A DNA stretch of 40,324 nucleotides, taken from Curtobacterium luteum. GTDB lineage: Bacteria > Actinomycetota > Actinomycetes > Actinomycetales > Microbacteriaceae. The DNA lies in NCBI RefSeq assembly GCF_001475545.1, contig NZ_LDQC01000006.1, positions 1-40,324 on the forward strand. Direction: 5' to 3'. This document shows, one piece after another, positions 14,770 through 22,384 of this stretch. Position 1 is the stretch's first letter. Each line of letters opens with the position of its first letter. The notes beneath the pieces are model-generated. The model ran no database searches and was not told the DNA's origin. It was given only the letters and a program-made list of their open reading frames with translations. A program made the translations under genes and the position numbers.

Positions 14770-15354
14770 TCAGAGCGGCGGGACGCCCTCGTGGCCGGAG
14801 CGCGGACGAGCCGTCCCGGCCACGCCGGTGACCACCGATCCCGGCGGCACGTCCTTCGTGACGACCGTGTTCGCGCCGACGACGGAGTCGGCGCCGATCG
14901 TGATCGCGCCGATCAGGGACGAACCCGCACCGAGCACCACGCGGTCTCCGACCCGCGGGTGCCGCCGAGCACCGGGGCCGTGCTCGCCGCCGCGCCCACC
15001 GAGCGTGACGCCGTGGAACACCACCACGTCGTCGCCGACCACGGCGGTCTCCCCGATGACGACCCCCATGCCGTGGTCGATGAAGAACCGGCGACCGATG
15101 CGCGCACCCGGGTGGATCTCGATGCCGGTCGCCGACCGGGCGACCTGCGCCAGGACCCGCGCGGCGGAGCGCGACCCCGGCAGTCCGCGCGCGAGCCAGA
15201 GCCGGTGCGTCAACCGGTAGGTCCAGATCGCGTGCAGGCCGGAGTAGACGACCGCGTTCTCGAGGTCCCCGCGTGCTGCGGGGTCACCGCGGCGTGCTGC
15301 GGCGAGGTCCTCCCGGATGGTCCGCAACACGCCGCGCCGTCGGGCTGAGGTCAC
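14770..15354 (-). CDS. cysE: Serine O-acetyltransferase
   Basis: A 194-residue enzyme that acetylates L-serine with acetyl-CoA to O-acetylserine, the first committed step to cysteine. It is the short CysE form without the long N-terminal helical region of enterobacteria. The left-handed beta-helix begins near residue 78 (GIEIHPGARIGRRFFIDHGMGVVIGETAVVGDDVVVFHGVTLGG), including the catalytic FIDHG His and the FHGVTLGG acetyl-CoA loop. The C-terminal tail ends HEGVPPL. GTG 15354 overlaps the cysK stop by 4 bases, so the two enzymes are made together and may form the cysteine synthase complex. Order is cysK then cysE. Confidence 0.95.
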   Translation of the reverse strand: MTSARRRGVLRTIREDLAAARRGDPAARGDLENAVVYSGLHAIWTYRLTHRLWLARGLPGSRSAARVLAQVARSATGIEIHPGARIGRRFFIDHGMGVVIGETAVVGDDVVVFHGVTLGGRGGEHGPGARRHPRVGDRVVLGAGSSLIGAITIGADSVVGANTVVTKDVPPGSVVTGVAGTARPRSGHEGVPPL

Positions 15355-16289
15355 GCAGTGAGCCCCTCGAAGAGCACCGTCGAGAGGTAGCGCTCACCGG
15401 TGTCGCAGACGATCGCGACGATGCGCTTGCCGGCGTTCTCCGGGCGGGCGCCGACCTCGATCGCGGCGTGGATGATCGCACCCGAGGAGATGCCGGACAG
15501 GATGCCCTCCTGCGTCCCGAGGTCGCGGGCCACGCGCAGGGCGTCGTCGAGCTCGACGTCGAACACCTCGTCGATGACGCTGCGGTCGAGGACCTCCGGC
15601 ACGAAGTTCGCGCCGATGCCCTGGATCTTGTGCGGGCCGGCCTTGCCCTCGGTGAGCAGCGGCGAGTCCTTCGGCTCGACGGCGATCACCTGGACGCCCG
15701 GCACCCGCTCCTTGAGGACCTGGCCCACGCCGGTGATCGTGCCGCCCGTGCCGACGCCCGCGATGAACACGTCCACGTGCCCCTCGGTGTCGCGGAGGAT
15801 CTCCTCGGCGGTCGTCTTCCGGTGGATCGCGGCGTTCGCGGGCGTCTCGAACTGGTGCGCCAGGATCGCCCCGGGGGTCTCCTCGACGATCTGCTCGGCG
15901 CGGGCCACGGCGCCCTTCATGCCCTCGGGGCCCGGGGTCAGGACGACCTCGGCACCGTACGCGCGGATCAGGGCGCGGCGCTCGACGCTCATCGTCTCGG
16001 GCATCGTGATGACGACCCGGTAGCCGCGGGCGGCGCCGACGAGGGCGAGTGCGATGCCGGTGTTGCCGGACGATCCCTCGACGATGGTGCCGCCGGCCTG
16101 CAGCTCACCGGACTCCTCGGCAGCGTCGATGATCGCGACACCGAGCCGGTCCTTGACGCTCGCGCCGGGGTTGTAGAACTCGAGCTTCGCGAGGATCTCG
16201 GCGCTGCCCTCGCGCGGCAGCCGGTTCAGCCGGACGAGCGGGGTGTTCCCGAACGCCTGCGAGATGTTGTCGTGGATGGTGCCGCTCAT
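15351..16289 (-). CDS. cysK: Cysteine synthase A (O-acetylserine sulfhydrylase)
   Basis: A 312-residue PLP enzyme that makes cysteine from O-acetylserine and sulfide. PLP attaches to Lys46 in NPGASVKDRLG. GSSGNTG (about 80-86) binds the substrate carboxylate, and GVGTGGTITGVG (about 178-189) binds the cofactor phosphate. The C-terminal CDTGERYLST is characteristic of CysK rather than cystathionine beta-synthase. ATG 16289 follows GGAGGAAG at good spacing; a longer frame to 16316 lacks support. First gene of the cysK-cysE operon. Upstream (16290-16544) is a tandem repeat and no visible riboswitch. Confidence 0.97.
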   Translation of the reverse strand: MSGTIHDNISQAFGNTPLVRLNRLPREGSAEILAKLEFYNPGASVKDRLGVAIIDAAEESGELQAGGTIVEGSSGNTGIALALVGAARGYRVVITMPETMSVERRALIRAYGAEVVLTPGPEGMKGAVARAEQIVEETPGAILAHQFETPANAAIHRKTTAEEILRDTEGHVDVFIAGVGTGGTITGVGQVLKERVPGVQVIAVEPKDSPLLTEGKAGPHKIQGIGANFVPEVLDRSVIDEVFDVELDDALRVARDLGTQEGILSGISSGAIIHAAIEVGARPENAGKRIVAIVCDTGERYLSTVLFEGLTA

Positions 16290-16392
16290 CTGGGCTCTTC
16301 CTCCGGGTCGGGCCACGCCGCCGTCGATGGCGGTCGGGCGTGCGTGGCGCTCCTGCGCGCGTGCAGGACGAGCCTACCGAGACGCTCCGGAC

Positions 16393-16508
16393 GTCCGCCG
16401 TTCCGTGACGCGCGCGCGAGCCGCCGCCGCCCGCGGCTGCCTCAGACCCCGTCCGCCGTTCCGTGACGCGCGCGCGAGCCGTCGCCGACCGCGGCTGCCT
16501 CACAGCCC
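16393..16508. repeat. 58-bp intergenic tandem duplication
   Basis: A unit starting GTCCGCCGTTCCGTGACGCG occurs at 16393 and again at 16451; about 52 bases match with a handful of changes. It lies between the cysK promoter side and the dipeptidase stop. The core contains an alternating CGCGCGCG run and GCGGCTGCCTCA at its end. It has no reading-frame logic. Origin and function are unknown. Confidence 0.85.
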
Positions 16509-16544
16509 GGCCGCCGCGACCCGACCCGCCGGCGTCGCAGCTCG

Positions 16545-17570
16545 TCAGCGCACGCCCACGGTCCGTCCGAACGCCTCGTCCGTCGCCTCGAGCACGCGCA
16601 GCACGTTCCCGCCGGCCAACGCCCGCAGGTCGTCATCGCTCCACCCCCGCCGGACCAGCTCGTCCGCCAGGACCGGGTACCGCGACACGTCACGCAGGTC
16701 CGGCGGCAGCACCGGCGTCCCGTCGTAGTCGCCGCCGATCCCCACGTGCGCGACCCCGGCGGCGTCGCGGGCGTGCTCCACGTGGTCCGCGACCTCCGCC
16801 ACGGTGACGAGGGGCGCCTCCCCCACCGATCCGTCGGCCTCCCAGTCGGCGTACGCCCGCGACACGAACGCCGGCACGAAGGTGATCATCACGAGACCGC
16901 CGTTGTCCGGCAGCCGCTCGAGGACGTCGTCCGGCACGTTCCGCGGGTGGTCGCACACGGCCCGGGTGGACGAGTGGCTGAAGAGCACGGGCCGGGTCGC
17001 GACGTCGAGCGCGTCGTGCATGGTCGCGGTGGCGGTGTGCGACAGGTCGACGAGCATGCCCGTGCGCTCCATCTCCGCCACGACCTCGCGGCCGCGGTCG
17101 GTGAGTCCGCCGTGCGGGTGCGAACCCGTCGCTGAGTCCGCCCACGCGGTGTCGTCGTTGTGCGTCAGGGTCATGTACCGGACCCCGAGACGTGCGAACG
17201 ACCGGAGGACGGCGAGGTCGTCCCCGATCGAGTGGCCGCCCTCCGCGCCGAGCAGCGACGCGATGCGGCCGTCGGCCACCGCCGCCCGCACCTCGGCCGC
17301 GGTCCTGGCGAGGGCGAACGTCTCCGGGTACCGGTCGACGATCCGCAGCGCGAGGTCGATCTGCTGCAGCGTCGTCCGCACGGGATCGGGCTCCGAACCG
17401 GGCACGAACACCGACCAGAACTGCCCGACGACCCCACCCGCCCGGAGCTTCGGCACGTCGGTGTGGAGCGACCCCTGCTCGGTGTCGATGCCCTCGACGC
17501 CGGAGCCGTGGCCCTCGCGCCGTTCCCAGGGCAGGTCGTTGTGGCCGTCGATCACCGGGAACACCGTCAT
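16545..17570 (-). CDS. Membrane dipeptidase (peptidase M19 family)
   Basis: A 341-residue zinc dipeptidase of the renal-dipeptidase family, hydrolysing dipeptides including D-amino-acid-containing ones. Metal ligands are visible: His10 and Asp12 in IDGHNDLP, bridging Glu110 in LLGAEGGHS, then His in VDLSHTA and in FSHSS. GIGGDYDGT near the C-terminus completes the active site. Bacterial members have no membrane anchor, and none is seen here, so it is cytoplasmic. ATG 17570 has TACGGT 6 nt upstream and no Shine-Dalgarno site. It stands alone, divergent from a GNAT gene. Confidence 0.95.
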   Translation of the reverse strand: MTVFPVIDGHNDLPWERREGHGSGVEGIDTEQGSLHTDVPKLRAGGVVGQFWSVFVPGSEPDPVRTTLQQIDLALRIVDRYPETFALARTAAEVRAAVADGRIASLLGAEGGHSIGDDLAVLRSFARLGVRYMTLTHNDDTAWADSATGSHPHGGLTDRGREVVAEMERTGMLVDLSHTATATMHDALDVATRPVLFSHSSTRAVCDHPRNVPDDVLERLPDNGGLVMITFVPAFVSRAYADWEADGSVGEAPLVTVAEVADHVEHARDAAGVAHVGIGGDYDGTPVLPPDLRDVSRYPVLADELVRRGWSDDDLRALAGGNVLRVLEATDEAFGRTVGVR

Positions 17571-17576
17571 CCGGCG

Positions 17577-17582
17577 ACCGTA
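17577..17582 (-). promoter_or_regulatory. -10 box of the dipeptidase gene (leaderless type)
   Basis: TACGGT on the minus strand ends 6 nt before ATG 17570. Confidence 0.5.
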
Positions 17583-17610
17583 CCGCAGCCGTCCACGACC
17601 AGCCGGTCGC

Positions 17611-17616
17611 TAGGCT
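17611..17616 (+). promoter_or_regulatory. -10 box of the GNAT gene (leaderless type)
   Basis: TAGGCT ends 6 nt before ATG 17623; no Shine-Dalgarno site. Confidence 0.55.
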
Positions 17617-17622
17617 CGGCCC

Positions 17623-18216
17623 ATGGACCCCGTGACGCTGAGGACGGACCGCCTCGTGCTCTCGCCGCCGGAGGAGTCCGACGCCGACGCGGTCATCGCC
17701 TACGCCACCGACCCGGACGTCATCGCGTACACGCCGGTGCCCGTGCCGTACGGCGACGCCGAGTTCGTGGAGTGGCTGGAGCGCTGCCGCACCGGTCGGG
17801 CGGAGGGCACCAGGCTCGCGTGGGGGATGCGCCGCGCGGAGGACCCGCGGTTGCTCGGCACGGTCGAGCTGTTCGGCATCGCAGACGGGTCCGCCGAGGT
17901 CGGCTACGCCGTGCACCCCGACGGCCGCGGGCACGGGTTCACGACGGAAGCGGTGTCCCGCGTCGTGGACTGGGCGTTCACCGAGCCGCCGCACGGCCTC
18001 GGCCTCGTCCGCGTGCAGTGGCGGGCGATCGCGACCAACCGTGCGTCCGCGGCCGTCGCCCGCCGCGTCGGGATGTCGTTCGAGGGCCTCCGACGCTCGG
18101 CCAGCGTGCACCGTGGTCGCCGGCACGACGAGGCGCTCGCCGCGGTCCTCCGCGACGACGACCGGTCGGCCCCGCAGGGCTGGACCGCCTCCCCGTACGG
18201 CTGGTCCGCCGCGTGA
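17623..18216 (+). CDS. GNAT-family N-acetyltransferase (RimJ/RimL type)
   Basis: A 197-residue acetyl-CoA-dependent N-acetyltransferase. The opening LRTDRLVLSPPEESDADAVIAYATDPDV is the RimJ/RimL-type pattern. The acetyl-CoA motif A lies in EVGYAVHPDGRGHGFTTEAVSRVVDWAF (about 89-116), followed by RVQWRAIATNRASAAVARRVGMSFEG (motif B, about 128-153). Such enzymes acetylate protein N-termini, antibiotics or small amines; the target is unknown. Its stop overlaps the next GTG by 4 bases, so it is coupled to an SRPBCC protein. Confidence 0.9.
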   Translation: MDPVTLRTDRLVLSPPEESDADAVIAYATDPDVIAYTPVPVPYGDAEFVEWLERCRTGRAEGTRLAWGMRRAEDPRLLGTVELFGIADGSAEVGYAVHPDGRGHGFTTEAVSRVVDWAFTEPPHGLGLVRVQWRAIATNRASAAVARRVGMSFEGLRRSASVHRGRRHDEALAAVLRDDDRSAPQGWTASPYGWSAA

Positions 18217-18674
18217 CGGTCCGCTTCCGCCTCGACACCCACCTCGACGGTCCGCCCGAGCGGGCGTTCGCCCTGTCGCTCGACATCGGCGCGCACGAGC
18301 GCTCCCTCGCCGGGACGGGCGAGCGCGCCGTCGACGGCGTGACGACCGGCAGGATCGGCCTCGGCGAGACCGTCACCTTCCGCGCCCGCCACCTCGGTGT
18401 CGTCTGGCGGCTCACCAGCCGCATCACCGCGCTGGAGGCACCGCACCGGTTCGTCGACGAACAGGTGCGGGGGCCGTTCGCGCGGTTCCGGCACGAGCAC
18501 CGCTTCGAACGCGCCGGGAGCGGCACGCGGATGGTCGACGACGTCGTCGTCACGGCGCCCTTCGGGCCCCTCGGCCGGCTCGCCGAACTCGTGGTCCTCG
18601 ACGGCTACCTGCGTCGGCTGCTGTCGGCGCGGAACGCCGCGCTGGCCGCCGAGGCGACTGCCGCCGAGACCTGA
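18213..18674 (+). CDS. SRPBCC (START-like) family protein
   Basis: A 153-residue single-domain protein with the helix-grip fold. It begins with a strand VRFRLDTHLDGPPERAFALSLDIGAHERS, in which the family pattern 'hxxxPxxxxFxLxxDhxxH' is clear. It continues with FRARHLGVVWRLTSRITALEAPHRFVDEQVRGPFARFRHEHRFE, and ends with an amphipathic helix (LVVLDGYLRRLLSARNAAL). These proteins bind hydrophobic ligands or act as cyclase-like cell-division or dehydratase proteins; the ligand is unknown. GTGA overlap with the GNAT gene shows coupling. It converges on the VIT1 gene 12 bp away. Confidence 0.85.
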   Translation: MTVRFRLDTHLDGPPERAFALSLDIGAHERSLAGTGERAVDGVTTGRIGLGETVTFRARHLGVVWRLTSRITALEAPHRFVDEQVRGPFARFRHEHRFERAGSGTRMVDDVVVTAPFGPLGRLAELVVLDGYLRRLLSARNAALAAEATAAET

Positions 18675-18686
18675 CCGGACCGGTCG

Positions 18687-19406
18687 TCAGACCGCGTGCG
18701 CCCCGAGCAGTGCACCGGCGGCGTAGGTCGCGGCGAGCGCCAGTGCGCCACCCACGACGACGCGGATCGTCGCCCGCCCCCGCGCAGCGCCACCGAGCGC
18801 GGCACCGGTCGCCCCGGTGACGGCGAGCGCGACGAGGACGGCCACGACCGTGACCGCCACCCGCACGGCCTCGGGCGCGAGCAGCATCGCGAGGAACGGC
18901 AGCGCCGCCCCCGTGGTGAAGGTCGCCGCGGAGACCCAGGCCGCACGCCACGGGCTGACGACCTCGTCCTCCGCGTCGCGGAGCGCGGCCGCGGCCCGGC
19001 GCGCCCGCACCTCGGGTCGGACGAGCTCGGCCGCGACCGAGGACGCCACCTCGGGCGCGACCCCGAGTCCCCGGTAGTGCGCCGCGATGGTGTCGGCGTC
19101 CTCCGACTCCGCCTCGAGCTGCGCCTGCTGCGCGGCCTGACCGGTCCGCTGGGCGTCACGGGCGCCGCTCACGGAGACGTACTCGCCGAGGGCCATCGAG
19201 ACCGCGCCGCCCACGAGCGCTGCGGTGCCGGCGGCGATGACCGGACCGGTGCCGGCACCCGCACCGGCGACGCCGACGAGCACGGCGGCGACGGACACGA
19301 TGCCGTCGTTCGCGCCGAGCAGTCCGGCACGCAGCCAGTTGAGCTTCGCGGCGCTGGTGGCGTCGTGATCGGTGGCGGGGAGCACGAGGTCCGTAGCGGT
19401 CGACAT
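18687..19406 (-). CDS. VIT1/CCC1-type Fe2+/Mn2+ transporter
   Basis: A 239-residue membrane protein of the VIT1/CCC1 family, which moves Fe2+ or Mn2+ out of the cytoplasm. The hallmark DHDATSAAKLNWLRAGLLGANDGIVSVAAVLVGVAGA (about 14-50) opens the first two helices. GGAVSMALGEYVSVSGARDAQ (about 67-87) carries the metal-path Met/Gly/Glu residues. A cytoplasmic Glu-rich arm (QAQLEAESEDADTIAAHYRGLG...EVRARRAAA) precedes the last three helices (about 155-239). ATG 19406 is used; the 39 bases beyond it to 19445 lack start support. Two iron-regulator-like boxes lie 37-89 nt upstream, so iron probably controls it. Confidence 0.92.
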   Translation of the reverse strand: MSTATDLVLPATDHDATSAAKLNWLRAGLLGANDGIVSVAAVLVGVAGAGAGTGPVIAAGTAALVGGAVSMALGEYVSVSGARDAQRTGQAAQQAQLEAESEDADTIAAHYRGLGVAPEVASSVAAELVRPEVRARRAAAALRDAEDEVVSPWRAAWVSAATFTTGAALPFLAMLLAPEAVRVAVTVVAVLVALAVTGATGAALGGAARGRATIRVVVGGALALAATYAAGALLGAHAV

Positions 19407-19412
19407 GCGACG

Positions 19413-19418
19413 AGGATG
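19413..19418 (-). promoter_or_regulatory. -10-like box of the VIT1-type gene
   Basis: CATCCT on the minus strand ends 6 nt before ATG 19406. It is a weaker match than the TAGNNT boxes elsewhere. Confidence 0.35.
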
Positions 19419-19442
19419 CCACCGTCCAACGCGGCGCGCCAG

Positions 19443-19461
19443 CAAGGTGAGGCTGCCCTGA
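19443..19461. promoter_or_regulatory. DtxR/IdeR-like iron box 1 upstream of the VIT1-type gene
   Basis: CAAGGTGAGGCTGCCCTGA matches the consensus TTAGGTTAGGCTAACCTAA at about 13 of 19 positions. It lies 37-55 nt upstream of the ATG, about 25 nt from the -10 box, overlapping where a -35 would be. Confidence 0.55.
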
Positions 19462-19476
19462 CCTGGGGTTTTTCGG

Positions 19477-19495
19477 TGAGGGGAGCCTTACCTGA
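19477..19495. promoter_or_regulatory. DtxR/IdeR-like iron box 2 upstream of the VIT1-type gene
   Basis: TGAGGGGAGCCTTACCTGA matches TTAGGTTAGCCTAACCTAA at about 14 of 19 positions. It starts 34 bp from box 1, about three helical turns, which favours cooperative binding on one face. Located upstream of the core promoter, it suits activation, as IdeR does for ferritin genes. Confidence 0.65.
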
Positions 19496-19577
19496 GCAGT
19501 TCTGCAGCGTGTGCGGCAAACCGCATCCTTCCCCGCACGGGGGCCGGACGCGGCGGGGTGCGGAAACCCAGCGCTGT

Positions 19578-19583
19578 CAGACT
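19578..19583 (+). promoter_or_regulatory. -10-like box of the VOC gene
   Basis: CAGACT ends 6 nt before ATG 19590; no Shine-Dalgarno site. Confidence 0.35.
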
Positions 19584-19589
19584 CGAGCA

Positions 19590-20330
19590 ATGGGCAGGGG
19601 ATTCAGGATCGACCACGTGGGCGTCACGGTGCCGGACATCGACGCCGCCACGGCGTTCTTCGCGGCGGCACTCGACGCCGTCTTCCTCTACGACGTCCGG
19701 TGCCGGACCGAGGAACCACGGAGCACCCCGGAGGTGCACGGCTACCTCGGGATCCCCTCGACCATGGCGCAGGGGGCCATCCGGATGCTCGCCCTGCCCG
19801 ACGGGCCCGGACTCGAGCTCTTCGAGTACCTCGGGCCGGACCAGCACTCCCCCGCGACCCCGTCGGACCTCGGGTGGCAGCACGTCGCGCTGTACGTGGA
19901 CGACATCGACGCTGCGCTCGAGAAGGTCGAACGTGCGGGGGGCGTGCGGAACTCGGACCCGCGAGCACTCCGTGGCGTCGAGGCCGGCGAGGGCAACCGC
20001 TTCGTGTACACCCGGACCCCGTGGGGCTCGACGCTCGAACTCGTGAGCTACCCGACCCCGCAGCCGTACCTCCTCACCGCGCCCCGAGCGAAGTGGGCGC
20101 CGTGGCCGACGCCGGACGACGCACGGGCGACACCGGTCCCCGTGCCGGCCCCGGCGTTCCGCACCGCGGTCCTCGGCTGGTCGGGTGCGACCACGTTCCG
20201 CCGCGGTGGGGTCGACGCACTGCACCCCGAGCCGGTCCCCGCTTGGTCTGCCCTCGTGGCGGCAGCGTCGCGCGCGGTCGCCGCCGTGTTCAGTCCCCGG
20301 CGACCCAGGCGCGCGTCGATCGACCGCTGA
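19590..20330 (+). CDS. VOC-family (glyoxalase/dioxygenase-like) protein
   Basis: A 246-residue protein. The N-terminal ~155 residues hold paired beta-alpha-beta-beta-beta modules: IDHVGVTVPDIDAATAFFAAALDAVFLYDV with a metal-ligand-type His at 9, then LGWQHVALYVDDIDAALEKVERAGG and TPWGSTLELVSYP with a possible Glu ligand. The ring-cleaving dioxygenase/glyoxalase superfamily fits; the reaction is unknown. Residues about 160-246 are a Pro/Ala/Arg-rich extension (WAPWPTPDDARATPVPVPAPAF...), not part of the fold and unusual for the family. The 3' end overlaps the convergent GNAT gene by 41 bases. The end of the frame might be read-through of an ancestral stop; I see no stop earlier. Confidence 0.83.
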   Translation: MGRGFRIDHVGVTVPDIDAATAFFAAALDAVFLYDVRCRTEEPRSTPEVHGYLGIPSTMAQGAIRMLALPDGPGLELFEYLGPDQHSPATPSDLGWQHVALYVDDIDAALEKVERAGGVRNSDPRALRGVEAGEGNRFVYTRTPWGSTLELVSYPTPQPYLLTAPRAKWAPWPTPDDARATPVPVPAPAFRTAVLGWSGATTFRRGGVDALHPEPVPAWSALVAAASRAVAAVFSPRRPRRASIDR

Positions 20331-20781
20331 GCGGGTGCGCGAAGGGCTCGCCGGACGGCCGGAACCCGGCACCGCGGTAGAGCCGGACGGCGGGGGCGTT
20401 GTCCTCGAGCGCGTGCAGGACCACCCGCGGGTGTCCCGCACGGCCCGCCGCGGTGACGGCTGCCGCGAGCAGCTCTCGACCGACACCACGGCCCTGTGCC
20501 CGCGGCGTCACCGCGAGGAGCGACAGGTACGCCGCATCGTCCGGGTCGCCGGCACCACCGGTACCCGGGGCCGTCACGAGCACGAAGCCGGCGATGCCCG
20601 CGTCGTCCTCGGCCACGACGAGCGCGACCCGGTCCACGCCGAACTTCGCGACCGCACGTCGCCGCACCGCGTCGGACTCGGGCAGACCGTCCCGGACGGC
20701 GACGGCGGACACCCAGAGGTCCGTGCAGGCAGCGTCCTCGTCCTCCGAGGCGACACGGAGGACGAAGGACGGGACGGTCAC
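20290..20781 (-). CDS. GNAT-family N-acetyltransferase
   Basis: A 163-residue acetyltransferase. The core is AAYLSLLAVTPRAQGRGVGRELLAAAVTAA (about 84-113) with the acetyl-CoA loop Q/RxxGxG/A (RAQGRGVG), followed by VVLHALEDNAPAVRLYRGAGFRPSGEP, the standard motif B. The substrate is unknown. GTG 20781 has TAGGCT 6 nt upstream, lying inside the last codons of the NtaA-type monooxygenase gene that ends at 20786; it thus seems to have its own leaderless promoter while sitting 4 bp after that gene. It overlaps the VOC gene tail by 41 bases. Confidence 0.87.
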   Translation of the reverse strand: MTVPSFVLRVASEDEDAACTDLWVSAVAVRDGLPESDAVRRRAVAKFGVDRVALVVAEDDAGIAGFVLVTAPGTGGAGDPDDAAYLSLLAVTPRAQGRGVGRELLAAAVTAAGRAGHPRVVLHALEDNAPAVRLYRGAGFRPSGEPFAHPLSGRSTRAWVAGD

Positions 20782-20785
20782 CCGC

Positions 20786-22189
20786 TCAGCCTACGACCGA
20801 CCGCTCACCGATCCGGTAGCCTGCGCCGCGGTGCTCCTCGGGCAGCCGGTCCCCGCGGCCGTGCAGCTTGTGCCGCAGGGACCCGTCCTGGTACCCGGAC
20901 GGGTAGACGCCACGGGCGCGGAGCTCGGGCACGACGAACTCGATGACGTCCTCCCACGTGCCCGGCGTCACCGCGTAGGCGAGGTTGAACCCGTCGACGT
21001 CGGTCTGCTCCTGGATCCGCTGCAGGGTGTCCGCGATCGTGGCACCCGACCCGACCGCGACCGGGCCGAGCCCGCCGATCGCGGTGTGCCGTGCCAGGTC
21101 GCGGATGGTCCACTTCGAGCCGTCCGTGCCCTCGGCCGCGGAGATGTTCGCCGCCGCCGACTGGATCGCGTTCGACTCGACGTCGCCGAGCGGCTCGTCG
21201 AGCTCCCACTGCGACAGGTCGACGCCCATCCAGCCGGAGTTGAGCACGAGTGCGCCCTCCTCCGACGCGTACGACAGGTAGTCCTCGTACTTCGCCTGCG
21301 CCGCCTCGTCGGTGGCGTCCGTGATGACGGTGAGCAGTGAGTAGATGCGGGCGGCGTAGCGGTCGCGACCGGCTGCCTCCAGGGCGTCCCGGATCTTCGT
21401 GACCGTCGCGGCCAACTGCGGCAGCGTCGGTGCCCCGACGAACACGGCCTCGGCGTTCTCGGCCGCGAAGCGGACGCCGCGGGGCGAGGCACCGGCCTGG
21501 TAGATGACGGGCGTGCGCTGCACGGACGGCTCGGACAGGTGGATCCCCGGGACGTCGAAGTGCTTCCCGTGGTGCTCGATCGGGTGCACCTTCGCCGGGT
21601 CGGTGAAGACCCCGGTCTCGCGGTCCTCGACGACCGCGTCGTCCTCCCACGATCCCTCCCAGAGCTTGTAGAGGACCTCGAGGTACTCGTCGGCGACGTC
21701 GTAGCGGTCGTCGTGCGACAGCTGGTCCGTCTGCCCCATGTTGCGGGCTGCGCTCGGCAGGTAGCCGGTCACGACGTTCCACCCGACCCGGCCCTTCGTG
21801 AGGTGGTCGAGCGTCGACATGCGGCGGGCGAACGGGTACGGGTGCTCGTACGCGGTCCCGGCGGTGATGCCGAACCCGAGGTGCTCGGTCACCGCGGCCA
21901 TCGCCGAGACGAGCAGGACGGGGTCGTTCACGGGGACCTGCGACCCCGTCCGGAGCGCGGACTCGTTCGATCCGCCGTACACGTCGTACGTGCCGAGGAC
22001 GTCGGCGATGAAGATGCCGTCGAACGCGCCGCCCTCGAGGATCTTCGCGAGGTCCGTCCAGTACGACAGGTCGTTGTAGTGCCGCGAGCGGTCGCGGGGG
22101 TGGCGCCACAGCCCGGAGGACTGGTGCGCGACGCAGTTCATGTCGAACGCGTTGAAGCGGATCTGCCGGGGTGCACTGTCGGTCGTCAC
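20786..22189 (-). CDS. NtaA/SnaA/DszA-type FMN-dependent monooxygenase
   Basis: A 467-residue two-component flavin monooxygenase of the nitrilotriacetate-monooxygenase branch, which is longer than ordinary LLM proteins. Key parts are FNAFDMNCVAHQSSGLWRHPRDRSRHYNDLSYWTDLAKILEGGAFDGIFIADVLGTYDVYGG (about 11-72), the flavin-site NDPVLLVSAMAAVTEHLGFGITAGTAYEHPYPFARRMSTLDHLTKGRVGWNVVTGYL (about 87-142) and YQAGASPRG (about 225). Relatives attack nitrilotriacetate, EDTA, dibenzothiophene or sulfide substrates; the substrate here is unknown. GTG 22189 has TAGCGT 7 nt upstream. It is divergent from an AraC regulator, which is its natural controller. No flavin reductase is adjacent. Confidence 0.92.
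   Translation of the reverse strand: MTTDSAPRQIRFNAFDMNCVAHQSSGLWRHPRDRSRHYNDLSYWTDLAKILEGGAFDGIFIADVLGTYDVYGGSNESALRTGSQVPVNDPVLLVSAMAAVTEHLGFGITAGTAYEHPYPFARRMSTLDHLTKGRVGWNVVTGYLPSAARNMGQTDQLSHDDRYDVADEYLEVLYKLWEGSWEDDAVVEDRETGVFTDPAKVHPIEHHGKHFDVPGIHLSEPSVQRTPVIYQAGASPRGVRFAAENAEAVFVGAPTLPQLAATVTKIRDALEAAGRDRYAARIYSLLTVITDATDEAAQAKYEDYLSYASEEGALVLNSGWMGVDLSQWELDEPLGDVESNAIQSAAANISAAEGTDGSKWTIRDLARHTAIGGLGPVAVGSGATIADTLQRIQEQTDVDGFNLAYAVTPGTWEDVIEFVVPELRARGVYPSGYQDGSLRHKLHGRGDRLPEEHRGAGYRIGERSVVG
20788..20793 (-). promoter_or_regulatory. -10 box of the GNAT gene (leaderless type)
   Basis: TAGGCT on the minus strand ends 6 nt before GTG 20781, inside the 3' end of the monooxygenase gene. 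Confidence 0.5.
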
Positions 22190-22196
22190 GGTCGCG

Positions 22197-22202
22197 ACGC
22201 TA
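22197..22202 (-). promoter_or_regulatory. -10 box of the NtaA-type monooxygenase gene (leaderless type)
   Basis: TAGCGT on the minus strand ends 7 nt before GTG 22189. Confidence 0.55.
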
Positions 22203-22298
22203 CGGGCGGGCGGGCGCGACCGCCAGGGACGTTGCGTCGTGTGACACGCCCGGCCGGGAGGCACGGGTGCGGCCCGCCACGCAGGTCCCGCCCGGCGA

Positions 22299-22326
22299 GC
22301 GCACCGCCGGCCGCGGGCGGGTGCGC
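22299..22326. promoter_or_regulatory. Inverted repeat in the monooxygenase-AraC intergenic region
   Basis: GCGCACC and GGTGCGC form perfect 7-base arms, with GC-rich extension of the stem inward. It lies 59-86 nt upstream of the AraC start and about 110 nt upstream of the monooxygenase start. It could be an operator; a hairpin in RNA is possible. Confidence 0.35.
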
Positions 22327-22372
22327 TGTCCGCACGCCGAACGGTTGCTGGGCACGAGTCCGCGCGCCACGG

Positions 22373-22378
22373 CAGGAT
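22373..22378 (+). promoter_or_regulatory. -10-like box of the AraC gene
   Basis: CAGGAT ends 6 nt before GTG 22385; no Shine-Dalgarno site. Confidence 0.35.
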
Positions 22379-22384
22379 GCAGGG

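Noticed and set aside
16290-16544. Cysteine- or T-box-type riboswitch before cysK
   Set aside because: The gap is taken up by the 58-bp repeat; no T-box sequence or terminator-antiterminator pair was seen, and cysK has its own Shine-Dalgarno site.
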